From positions 1 to 64,000 of the IMG/VR virus record IMGVR_UViG_3300047557_002769: DNA of 64,000 nucleotides; one strand, written 5' to 3'. The translations under genes and the position numbers were made by a program. The notes beneath the pieces were generated by a model. The model did no database searches and was not told where the DNA came from. It saw nothing but the letters and a program-made list of their open reading frames with translations. Below are positions 9,878 to 18,400 of the stretch, piece after piece (the first letter of the stretch is position 1; each line of letters opens with the position of its first letter). The stretch comes from a virus.

Positions 9878-9885
9878 TATTTATA
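9878..9885 (-). promoter_or_regulatory. T4-type late promoter, exact TATAAATA
   Basis: Minus-strand TATAAATA in the 29-base gap between 9886 and 9856, 21 bases before the start codon and followed by an AGGAT Shine-Dalgarno. Exact match to the T4 late consensus in an intergenic position, and the best placed late promoter of the left region. Confidence 0.7.
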
Positions 9886-10467
9886 TTATTCCGGTTTGAG
9901 ACCAAATTGTGTTTTTAAGAATTTTCTTTCGGTCTCAGAGAGATAAATCCACACAACAATAGCTTCACGCGCGCCAGATTTTATTTCTGTGGCGGTATGC
10001 TTTAAGAATGAAGGAAAAACGATGTAAGAACCGGCTTCTTTCTTAAGCTTATGAATGTTCTCACCAACTCTTACTAACAATTCACCGCCTTCGTAATCTT
10101 GTTCGTCAGATATATTGATAGAGAAGGTTAACCCTCTAGTTCTACCCCCCTCGCGATAGATATCATCTTGATGCCATTTGAAAAAACCACCAGGCTCATA
10201 TCTAACGTACTGTATTTCAGCAACATCAGTTACATTTAAATTCAAGCCTACATATTCAATAGCAATAGCGGATTGTAGGTAATTAAATATATAAGGTGTT
10301 TCTTTTGGTTTAGGGAAGTAAACAAAAGAATCTCTTACACTCAAGTTAACAGCCTGCTTACCAGTTATACTAGACACGAACTTTTTATCACGAAAAGCGT
10401 CAACTTCGCGTCTTATTCTTGCAAGCTCTGTGGGGGTAATCTTACCGTGTCTGATGTACTCGTACAT
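9886..10467 (-). CDS. 2-oxoglutarate/Fe(II) oxygenase, prolyl-hydroxylase type (193 aa)
   Basis: Dioxygenase using Fe(II), O2 and 2-oxoglutarate. The double-stranded beta-helix signature is complete: H99-x-D101 in KWHQDDIY, distal H157 in FLKHTATEI and R167 in GAREAIVVW, which would bind the 2-oxoglutarate carboxylate. Such enzymes are common in marine T4-like phages; the substrate is unknown (protein, sugar or nucleic acid). It opens the accessory island inside the fibre cluster. The start has a CATAAATA late motif 9 bases upstream and no ribosome binding site. Its start codon is only 14 bases from that of the divergent glycosyltransferase at 10482. Confidence 0.85.
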   Translation of the reverse strand: MYEYIRHGKITPTELARIRREVDAFRDKKFVSSITGKQAVNLSVRDSFVYFPKPKETPYIFNYLQSAIAIEYVGLNLNVTDVAEIQYVRYEPGGFFKWHQDDIYREGGRTRGLTFSINISDEQDYEGGELLVRVGENIHKLKKEAGSYIVFPSFLKHTATEIKSGAREAIVVWIYLSETERKFLKTQFGLKPE

Positions 10468-10476
10468 TTTTTCTAA

Positions 10477-10484
10477 TATTTATG
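10477..10484 (-). promoter_or_regulatory. Late promoter motif CATAAATA, close to start codon
   Basis: Minus-strand CATAAATA, 9 bases from the oxygenase start at 10467; no Shine-Dalgarno between. It overlaps the start codon of the divergent plus-strand gene (10482). With T4 geometry transcription would begin just before the ATG. Confidence 0.45.
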
Positions 10485-11162
10485 AAGCTAACTTTAGGTA
10501 CGACTTATTATAACAACCCGGATTATCTGGAAAAGTTCATTAAGCGAAACCTTGATTATGTTGATGAGCTTATTATTGTTGACGACGGTTCTAAGCTACA
10601 CATAAGAGATTATGTAAAACCAACGAATAAGATTAGACTATTTCGTATTAAAGATGACCTGGGCTTTAATTCTCATGGCTGTAGAAATCTTATAATGAAG
10701 CAATCATCAAATGATTTTGTAATTCTTCTTGATATAGACAGAGAGTTTATCTTTGTAAAAGATGCTTATAAAGCTATCAGAGAAGCAAAGCTTAAAGACA
10801 ATGTACGCTATAGATTCATGGCTCATTCTAGTATGAATGAAACACATGGATCAGTTAATGACTACCTTATACATCGCAAGCATTTTTTCAGCGCGGGCGG
10901 TTATGATGAAGAATTAATTGGTGAACGCTGGGGAGATAGAGAATACTTCAAGCAGCTGCTACATTTCGGTAAAGAAAAATACCTCTATGGTGTTGATATT
11001 ATGCTAACAAGAAGGCCTTCCAGTTCCCTGAAAGGCCTCGCCACCTCACCCAAAGATAAAAAAATAAGTAAAGAGAATCAAGAACTCATAGATCGCAGAA
11101 TTAAAACACCTGAGCCTAATAAACCAATCTTAACATTTGAATGGGAAGAGATTACTTCCTAA
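10482..11162 (+). CDS. Family 2-like glycosyltransferase (226 aa)
   Basis: GT-A fold sugar transferase. N-terminal strand LTLGTTYYNNPDYLEKFI, then the nucleotide-sugar motif I-I-V-D-D-G-S (about residues 32-38), a C-R-N segment and the metal-binding-like LLDIDREF near residue 88. It is shorter than full-length GT2 enzymes but has the core. It is the only plus-strand gene in the left 39 kb, lies back to back with the oxygenase and overlaps the 3' end of the convergent methyltransferase by 11 bases. No ribosome binding site is visible before the ATG. Substrate unknown; modification of a glycan on the virion or host surface is a guess. Confidence 0.7.
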   Translation: MKLTLGTTYYNNPDYLEKFIKRNLDYVDELIIVDDGSKLHIRDYVKPTNKIRLFRIKDDLGFNSHGCRNLIMKQSSNDFVILLDIDREFIFVKDAYKAIREAKLKDNVRYRFMAHSSMNETHGSVNDYLIHRKHFFSAGGYDEELIGERWGDREYFKQLLHFGKEKYLYGVDIMLTRRPSSSLKGLATSPKDKKISKENQELIDRRIKTPEPNKPILTFEWEEITS

Positions 11163-11739
11163 CTACAATCATAAACAGATCAATATTGACTGTCTGTCCT
11201 GATTTTTCTTTAGAATCGTTTTCAACTAGATTTAGATCTACCGCTACGTTTTTTGTCTTACTAGGGTAGACAGTTACGTTGGTATAACCTTTAGCTTTTA
11301 TAGCTTCAACTATCTCATCGCATTTGTAAAGAACATCCTCTATAACATAGACTTTTTTAAACTTACCGTGAAATACATTAAAGGTTTTTATTTGATCTTT
11401 ATAAAAATGTGACCCATCGTCAATAATCACATCTACACTAGGAAAATTGCCGGTAACTGACTGAACAGTTGAATCACCATTAACAATTCGGTTAGCTTTA
11501 GCATAGTTAATGTATTCTTTATCCTGGCTCTTGGGATTATTGTCTAAGCCATAGAGCTCAATTCCAGGGAACAAAGCTCTCCATGCTGCAAGAGATTTAC
11601 CCTGCTTAATGCCTATCTCTAATAAGGACTTTGTTTTTTCTGTAAAAACATCCTTATAATATAGATGATAGTCATGGGACTTAGCTTTATCAGTACCCAT
11701 AGCATTAAAAACCGTTAAATATTTTTCTGCATCATACAT
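11152..11739 (-). CDS. Class I SAM-dependent methyltransferase (195 aa)
   Basis: Rossmann-fold methyltransferase of the kind seen in glycan-modifying clusters (cephalosporin hydroxylase/CmcI-like or Methyltransf_24-like). Motif I is SLLEIGIKQGKSLAAWRALF (about residues 38-57), the acidic end of strand 2 is YGLDNNP, and IDDGSHFYKDQ follows the fourth strand. Its start overlaps the radical SAM stop, so it is coupled to it. It is part of the 9.9-14.9 kb modification island. The substrate cannot be read from sequence. Confidence 0.65.
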   Translation of the reverse strand: MYDAEKYLTVFNAMGTDKAKSHDYHLYYKDVFTEKTKSLLEIGIKQGKSLAAWRALFPGIELYGLDNNPKSQDKEYINYAKANRIVNGDSTVQSVTGNFPSVDVIIDDGSHFYKDQIKTFNVFHGKFKKVYVIEDVLYKCDEIVEAIKAKGYTNVTVYPSKTKNVAVDLNLVENDSKEKSGQTVNIDLFMIVVRK

Positions 11740-12742
11740 CTTTGTAATCCTCCAGTGTGAATTTAGTACCCTTCATCTTATTAATTTGAACCAGGTCATT
11801 ATTCTTCCATACCAGTACTTCGTTATCTTCGTATAAAAAATCACAATTTTTGCAGAACGGTACTTCGTCAAATCGATTCTCTGCATGCATCTGTCTTAAC
11901 CAGCGATAGCGTTCACCGTTCCACACCTCTTCGATTGATTTATCAGCAATAGAACCTAGATCAGCTTCATCGTCGCGACCTAGAGTCTGGCAGCAAGGTG
12001 CAATAGAAAGCTTACCACCAGTAGAAGAACCAGCTCTAATGGTTAGATCAGGAGAGAAAGGCCTACCGCATGTTCGTTTTTGGCCTCTTCGCTTATAGTC
12101 AGGGTCATACACACCTGACCAGTTATGCATTTTCCAGATTTCTGCATAGGTGCCTACAGGTTCGATAAAGTTCTTTTTATATTGCTCTACTTCAAAATCT
12201 ACTTTATCGTTATCTAAAATAAGGTGATAAGATGCAACAATACAATCACTTCTTGTCTCTTCAATATACGTTTTCATTTCGATAGCATTTTTCTTAATTT
12301 GATTAAAGCTATCTTGATTCATCCACTTAATATATTGAAGCTGATTGTATCCAATAACAGAAAAACGCGCTAATGCTAGACCGGCATCAACGCATTTCTT
12401 CATAAAATCACCTTTTAACTTAAATCCATTTGTATAGATAAAAGGCTTGGCGTTATATTTTCTAACGATTCTAATATAGTCAGGTAGATTGCTGTTAAGA
12501 GTAGGCTCACCCGAACCTTCAAGATTAACAACATTTAAACCGTAATGCGAAGCTTCTTCTACAATACGTTCAAAATCTACTAAAGAAATCTTTTTAAGCC
12601 AGTTCTTACCTCTACCGTCAGGCTCATTCGATTGAGGGCACATCTGACATGAGTAATTACACCCACCGTTAACCTCAATAACCGCTCTATCAACCGATAG
12701 GGGTATTGTAAAGTCTGTGTTCATTAGCGATCGCATGCTCAT
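11732..12742 (-). CDS. Radical SAM enzyme with SPASM-type C-terminus (336 aa)
   Basis: The [4Fe-4S]-SAM motif is exact: C28-x3-C32-x2-C35 in GGCNYSCQMCP. GSGEPTLN follows as the GGE-like SAM-binding motif. The C-terminal third has further cysteines in CGRPFSPDL, APCCQTLG and PFCKNCDF that match auxiliary-cluster (SPASM) spacing, found in enzymes acting on peptides and sugars. Its start lies inside the 3' end of the upstream gene (53-base overlap) and follows an AAAGGT ribosome binding site. Phage radical SAM/SPASM proteins are known in marine T4-like phages; the substrate is unknown. Confidence 0.85.
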   Translation of the reverse strand: MSMRSLMNTDFTIPLSVDRAVIEVNGGCNYSCQMCPQSNEPDGRGKNWLKKISLVDFERIVEEASHYGLNVVNLEGSGEPTLNSNLPDYIRIVRKYNAKPFIYTNGFKLKGDFMKKCVDAGLALARFSVIGYNQLQYIKWMNQDSFNQIKKNAIEMKTYIEETRSDCIVASYHLILDNDKVDFEVEQYKKNFIEPVGTYAEIWKMHNWSGVYDPDYKRRGQKRTCGRPFSPDLTIRAGSSTGGKLSIAPCCQTLGRDDEADLGSIADKSIEEVWNGERYRWLRQMHAENRFDEVPFCKNCDFLYEDNEVLVWKNNDLVQINKMKGTKFTLEDYKDV

Positions 12743-13469
12743 TCATATACCTTTGATGTTGCTTTTTTAGATCAATTATTTTATTCTCACTATCTTTTAT
12801 ATAGTAGTTAAGATCAGTCATTAAGAACTTTTCTGGGTCAGCTACTAAAGAAGCCTGTGGTATGAGTAACTTATTTAGCCCAATACGTTCACAAAGCACA
12901 ATTACAGGCTTCCACATAAATTTATAAATTTGATGAATTAAGCCATCGTAGCCAATACCAAAAGCACAATACTGTACCAATGATACAACTTCTTTCACCG
13001 AGGTTCGATATGTTACTTCAGTTACAGTGTACCCGTGATTCTCTATTTTTTTAATTATTCTATCCCAATGATGAATGGCTGGATCTTTACTTTTACCGGG
13101 GTAGCTTTTATTAAAGCGGCTGGACCATAATACAACATTTCTAGAAGTGCTCTGAGGTAGATCGCTATACCACAGGCCATGCAGCGGGTTAAATTCGTCA
13201 AATTGATTTAAGAATCTATATTCTAGTCTCTTATTATAAACATGAGAGACCTCTACCATTGGATTTGACCTCATTACTTTTTGAATGTAATGACATCTAT
13301 CAACAATGGTTTCAGGATCATCAGGTGAGAACAGATAATCTTCTGAATGCTCCCAGAAAAATTTTATATGTACAGGTGTTTGGTATTTGATTGAAGTTGT
13401 ATGAGCGTAACCTAATCCAGTTACAAAATCCCCATACCCTACGCCTGTACGCCAGTGAACGTTAAGCAC
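12690..13469 (-). CDS. Possible glycosyltransferase, GT-B-like (259 aa)
   Basis: Not firmly recognised. MLNVHWRTGVGYGDFVTGLG resembles the N-terminal Gly-rich loop of heptosyltransferase-type GT-B enzymes. A mid-domain VVLWSSRFNKSYPG and a C-terminal GIGYDGLIHQIYKFMWKP (an S/D-G-x-x-H-x-A-like position) fit that fold. It lies between the radical SAM enzyme and an oxygenase-like gene, all overlapping, so it probably acts in the same modification pathway. Alternative: an unrelated phage-specific protein. Confidence 0.5.
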   Translation of the reverse strand: MLNVHWRTGVGYGDFVTGLGYAHTTSIKYQTPVHIKFFWEHSEDYLFSPDDPETIVDRCHYIQKVMRSNPMVEVSHVYNKRLEYRFLNQFDEFNPLHGLWYSDLPQSTSRNVVLWSSRFNKSYPGKSKDPAIHHWDRIIKKIENHGYTVTEVTYRTSVKEVVSLVQYCAFGIGYDGLIHQIYKFMWKPVIVLCERIGLNKLLIPQASLVADPEKFLMTDLNYYIKDSENKIIDLKKQHQRYMNEHAIANEHRLYNTPIG

Positions 13470-14148
13470 CTTTTTGCTCTAGAATACTCTTATCAAAATC
13501 ACCATCAGAAATTGTTTCAATCATATTAGCCCACATATCATGATGATTAAGAATGTAAGCTATTGAAACTCTCTGCTTCTTAGTCTCTGCGCAATGCCAA
13601 TAGACCATATCGGTTTCGGTTTTCTCGCTAGGATAATAACCAACCTTTACATTCCAACCCGGTTCGTCTTTGATCACGTGAATTGTCTTTGTGGCTTTCT
13701 CATACCACTTAAAACAACCTTCCCCGTCTTGGCTATAAGAAAAAAGAATATTATACCCAGGTGCATTACCGTTATGATGCCAGCCAATGTATCCTTTGTC
13801 AGGGTAAAGCATAGCTAAAGCATTAACAGGGGTACCTAAATATGCACCAATCTTTGCGACCTTACGCTGAGTTGGTTCAAACAGATCGTAGAATTGAGGG
13901 GGCGTTGACTGCATCGACATACCAAGCCCCAGACATGATCTCGGAAACCCGTACGTAGAAACAGGGTGCTTCATTGCCTCCTGTAAGTACTCATCTGAGC
14001 ATCCGTAGTTATTAGGCTGTAGGTCGTCTTTACGGTCGGCAGTCTTTTTGCCGAGTTCGACCATTTTAGGTGCGAAAAAGTCCTCAATTATATTGTTTAA
14101 TAGGACCTTTAAGCGGGGGCTTTTCAAGGGAATGGGCTTCATCTTCAA
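13462..14148 (-). CDS. 2OG-Fe(II) oxygenase-like protein with His-x-Asn variant (228 aa)
   Basis: C-terminal half has the beta-helix layout of 2-oxoglutarate oxygenases: GYIGWHHNGNAPGYN (H124/H125, N126) then FSYSQDGEGCFKWYE, DEPGW and the distal VYWHCAETKKQRVSIAY (H185, R193). The usual H-x-D metal motif reads H124-x-N126, so either metal binding differs or activity is altered. Its start is inside the glycosyltransferase gene upstream (65-base overlap), and its end overlaps the next start. Family membership is likely; activity is uncertain. Confidence 0.6.
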   Translation of the reverse strand: MKMKPIPLKSPRLKVLLNNIIEDFFAPKMVELGKKTADRKDDLQPNNYGCSDEYLQEAMKHPVSTYGFPRSCLGLGMSMQSTPPQFYDLFEPTQRKVAKIGAYLGTPVNALAMLYPDKGYIGWHHNGNAPGYNILFSYSQDGEGCFKWYEKATKTIHVIKDEPGWNVKVGYYPSEKTETDMVYWHCAETKKQRVSIAYILNHHDMWANMIETISDGDFDKSILEQKGA

Positions 14149-14917
14149 TTCCTTTCTCTATAATTGCCCAAGCATGGGGTATCTTTTTCCAGGTACCTTT
14201 ATCTACTTGGACTATGACCGGCTTACCACCAATGTCTTCTGGTAAATCTTGACCGGTAGTATTATAACGTCTTTCGAGTAGTTTAATATTTAATGCCTTA
14301 AAACGATCAAACTCTTCGAATTTTCCAGACGTCATTCTCCATAACGTAAACATATCGAAAATCTGCCACTCCTTGGGGTGATTTTTACCGTATGGCCATG
14401 GGTTGTTAAGCTGCTCTAAGTATTTATCGAACCATGTCTGCATAAAATCTAAAGTAAGATCAGATTTATTGTACCCGCACAGTGAACCATGATACTTTGG
14501 TTGTTCGGTCTGCGCATGATCCATATAACCCCACTTAGGATTACCTACTGTATAGAGCAAACAGGTACCAAAAAACATATCACATTCATCAAGAAAATCA
14601 TGCATCTTCTTAATATCGCGATGCTTAATAATAGAATCAGCATCGTTATAGATAGTTTTTTGGTATGGGGTTCGAGCCATACACCACATCTTGGCTCTGT
14701 AGTGCACAGGGATATCAACGATGACATTATCGAACATTTTAGCAGCACGCTCGTCTACAAACCGCTCATGTGTGAATAGGGTTAGATGTGCTTCTGGGAA
14801 GTAATCGCGAAGACTTTGAGCAGATAGTAGCGCTAGTTCGTAGTACAGTCGATCACGGGATGCAACATAGATGAAGCCCCTGTCGCTGGTGCGACCATTA
14901 TTATGTAAATATTTCAC
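14084..14917 (-). CDS. GT-A glycosyltransferase-like protein (277 aa)
   Basis: N-terminal GFIYVASRDRLYYELALLSA then SLRDYFPEAHLTLFTHERF resembles GT8-like and nucleotide-diphospho-sugar transferases. TPYQKTIYNDADSI gives the D-x-D metal motif (D-A-D near residue 92). The following MFFGTCLLYT and SLCGYNKS fit the acceptor region. Forms an overlapping gene string with the downstream oxygenase-like gene. Sugar and acceptor unknown; it probably decorates a glycan or a virion protein. Confidence 0.65.
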   Translation of the reverse strand: MKYLHNNGRTSDRGFIYVASRDRLYYELALLSAQSLRDYFPEAHLTLFTHERFVDERAAKMFDNVIVDIPVHYRAKMWCMARTPYQKTIYNDADSIIKHRDIKKMHDFLDECDMFFGTCLLYTVGNPKWGYMDHAQTEQPKYHGSLCGYNKSDLTLDFMQTWFDKYLEQLNNPWPYGKNHPKEWQIFDMFTLWRMTSGKFEEFDRFKALNIKLLERRYNTTGQDLPEDIGGKPVIVQVDKGTWKKIPHAWAIIEKGIEDEAHSLEKPPLKGPIKQYN

Positions 14918-14919
14918 GA

Positions 14920-15432
14920 TTACGATTTGCTTTGTTGTGCTTTTTGCTGTGCTTCTTTGGCGTCTTGAATATCATCGAGCTCGTCAAATACATCAATGAA
15001 AGACATATTCTTTTCAGACATGTAATTCATCATTTGATGATGAATAATAATGTTTAGCATCAGCATATCAGGTGCACGTCTGATAGCTGTTTTAATTTTA
15101 TCTTCTGCATTAGCAATGAAAGGCATTTCGAATGCTTTCATTTTCGCATCGAAAAGAATTTTAAGCTTGTTATTCTCTTCTGCAGCAAGACGCTTTTTAC
15201 GATCAAATTCTTGTTGTCTACGACGACGCGTCTCCAGCTCATTACGCTCGCGACGCATCTTTTCAACATCGAACTCATCAAGGATACGGTCCCACATTGC
15301 ATTGACACCGCGGGCCATTTTCGGAGGCACGGTAAGTTCTGCAACGGATGTTACACCGCTATCATTAATAAGTTCAAAACGAACTTTAGTTTTTTCAACA
15401 TCAACGAAATGGGGGTTTTTAATAATACTCAT
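14920..15432 (-). CDS. Coiled-coil protein of unknown role (170 aa)
   Basis: Not recognised by function. A beta-rich N-terminus (VDVEKTKVRFELINDSG) is followed by a long charged helix (residues about 50-105; MRRERNELETRRRRQQEF, then KKRLAAEE) and a helical Met-rich C-terminus. The start was placed at 15432 because that ATG overlaps the stop of the YTG-repeat gene as ATGA and is preceded by GGAGAAG; an ATG 15 bases upstream is less likely. It follows a structural gene directly and could be a chaperone or attachment factor for it. Confidence 0.6.
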   Translation of the reverse strand: MSIIKNPHFVDVEKTKVRFELINDSGVTSVAELTVPPKMARGVNAMWDRILDEFDVEKMRRERNELETRRRRQQEFDRKKRLAAEENNKLKILFDAKMKAFEMPFIANAEDKIKTAIRRAPDMLMLNIIIHHQMMNYMSEKNMSFIDVFDELDDIQDAKEAQQKAQQSKS

Positions 15433-18400
15433 GCGATTCTTCTCCATAGAATGTATTCAGTTGCATCAATCACATCATTATTTATAACGGCTTCATTAGC
15501 TGCGACTTCAGATGTATATGTAGGTACAATATCCACGTTACCGGTATAATTAACAAGTAGGTTATATGCTTCTGAAACAGTATAGGATTCATTAAAGGTT
15601 GTAGTGTTGATGTAGTCTATTTCTGAGCCAGTGTAGCTATCTGCAACAAAATCTACAGTTGCGGTATATTCAATATCCCCGGTATAGATAACACCAGTTG
15701 GACCTACATACTCTACTGATGTGGTATATGTGTTTGTGTATTCTGGATCAGCAACTGTGTAAATAACTTGACCGGAATATTCAAGGGTTGTATCGTACTT
15801 ATCTTGAGTGTATTGTAAGGCTGTATAGCTCGTCACATAACTCACATCAGTATATAACGTAGGTTCTGGTATACTTAAAAATACCGAAAGATTATAACCG
15901 GCATAATCCGCCAGTAACGTGGTGTAAAAAGCGTTATAGTCAGTTGAATAATTTAACTCAGTTGAGGTATAGTAAACAACAAGACCGGTATATGGTATAA
16001 AAGTTGTATCTGATGTATATAATATACCCAATGTGTATTCGTTTGTAAGAGTGTACTGAATAGGCCCTATAAAAAATACTTCACCAGAGTATAATAGCTC
16101 TGCACCTGCAAATGTATCGAACCCAGGCCCGCTATAATCAGTTGCGTCTGGTACGCTATCATTCGTATAGTTTATAACAAGCGAGTAATTAATCGCAACA
16201 GTGTATATCGGTTCTTCGTTATATAATGTATTTGTAAATCCAAGAATGCGATCGTAAACTGCATTAAACGTACCGTCCCCTGTATAGTAAACGGCACCAG
16301 GTCCAGTATAGTACAACGGCGTAAAGCTATCGTAAGCGGTAGGTGCTGATCCTGTGTAGCTAGTTAAAGGGGTTGCATTCACATAACTTCTTAAGTCACC
16401 GAAAACATCATAACTTGTAGGCTTAATAATAGTACCCGTATAGAAATCAGCACTTATGGTGTATGATGAGGTAGGACCGGTGTACGTTATCAATCCAGTA
16501 TATACTACATCTATAGCATATAAATCTTCTCTTGTATATTCAACAGTTCCAGTGCCAATATAAAGATTTTTGTCTACGTTTAATGTAGAGTATTGAGGGT
16601 TACCATAGCCTACGTCTCTAACGTAGCCCGTCGACGTATCGTATAATAAATCAATAGTATAAGGTACTTCAATTGTATAGATATCTAAAGCGTATTCATC
16701 CCCGGTGTAGTCTACGGTTGTGTAAATATTTTCATATTGAGTAGTATATGTTCTATTAAAATCTTGAGCATAAAACTCGGGTTCTGACAAATATTCATCA
16801 TCTTGAGGACCAGCGAATCCTAAAGTATAAGTAGGTGTTGAAGCAAAGTTCACACTCTCGTACATTTCTGGTGCAGTATACCCAGGCAGACCTGAAAAAA
16901 TGTTTGTATACTGTTCACTGTACAAAGCAGCACTAAAACTAGTTAGCGGACCTGCAGGTGCTGGTATTGCAGGACCTTCGTATGATAATATATATTCTTG
17001 ATTAAACGTATTAATATACTCACTTAAAAAATAAACTATTTCTTTAATATATTGCGCACCGGTAGTATACGTGGCATTATAGTACTGAAGTTGCCCTCCA
17101 TATAATAATTCATTTGCTGTGTATTGTTCAGAGTAAAAAATATCCACACTTGGACCTGTATACTCACTGCTAAGTAGGTATTCACCTAAAATACCAGTAT
17201 AATAGGGATTTATTTGTGTATACACACCCCCGTCTTCAGTATTATATAACCGGGTAAACGTACCTACGTACCCGTCTTGGTATATAGTTACATAATACTC
17301 TTCTGTACCTTCTCCCATGTAAGTTGCTGGAGAAGGTACACTGTTTAAGTACTGGCCAGGTCCAACATACGAGATTGAATAAGCATTAGAAAATAAAGTT
17401 TCTGTTATAAAACTTATGTAAGATAGCGGGGATGTATATGTATTTACAGCAGCATTATAAATGTCGTCGTTGCGTTCATAGTACTCCGAAGGTGTAACCA
17501 TTTCTTGTACATAAACGGTATCACCACCAGTATATGTCAAGGGCTGCAAAAATATAGCGTACGCTACACCAACTTCTTCCGTATAGGTAAGTGTAGGCCC
17601 GGTGTATAAAGTATCATACACCGGTTCTAAGGTGTATGGGGTGCTTTCAAGATATTCTGTACTTAGTGTATAAGTAAGAACTGTAGAATAGGATAGTTGA
17701 TAATTTTCAATAACTGAGCCAAGGTATAACGATGTAGATGCGCCAACATAATCTATACCTACTGTATAAGGTGTAGCGGTCTCATAACTTAAAGTGTATT
17801 GAGTTTCAAGTCCAGAATATTCTTCTATGGAACTATAAACTTCACTGTCTTCAATCGAGTAGACATTATCTGCTACATCAGTGTAAGAACCGGGGCCTGT
17901 GTAAAGTGAAGCCTCTGGATCCCTTACATATGTTTCAGTTGAATAAATTGCTAGGTTGTACGAGTTAGGATCTTCATTAAAAATAAGCGTACTTGAGAAT
18001 TCACCGACAAGATAATCTTTTTCAGCAGAAAGATATGCGTTGTCTAGACTGTATGTAGTGGTGTAGTTGGTAGTAGTAGAAAATGCAGACACGGAGGCAT
18101 AGCTGCTTATACCAGAATTATATATATTTTCATCTGAGTAGGAAATACCACCAGTATAAGACGATGTTGAGTTATCTTGATAACTGGTAGAAGCTCCTAC
18201 GTATACCGTAGCTAATGTGTATAGCTCACCTAGATACAGCGGTAAGGAATCTTCGTAGGAAAGCTCTACATCTCCTTCATAGAAATTTCTTGTATAGCTT
18301 TCTAATGTATATGTAGCAGGGGGATTGGTATATGAACCGGGTCCAGAGTATGTTAATGGATCTGCGGTATATGAAGCATAGCTTACCCCTGCAGCTGTGT

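Noticed and set aside
14489-14779. Open frames opposite the glycosyltransferase gene
   Set aside because: Antisense shadows with atypical composition and no ribosome binding sites.
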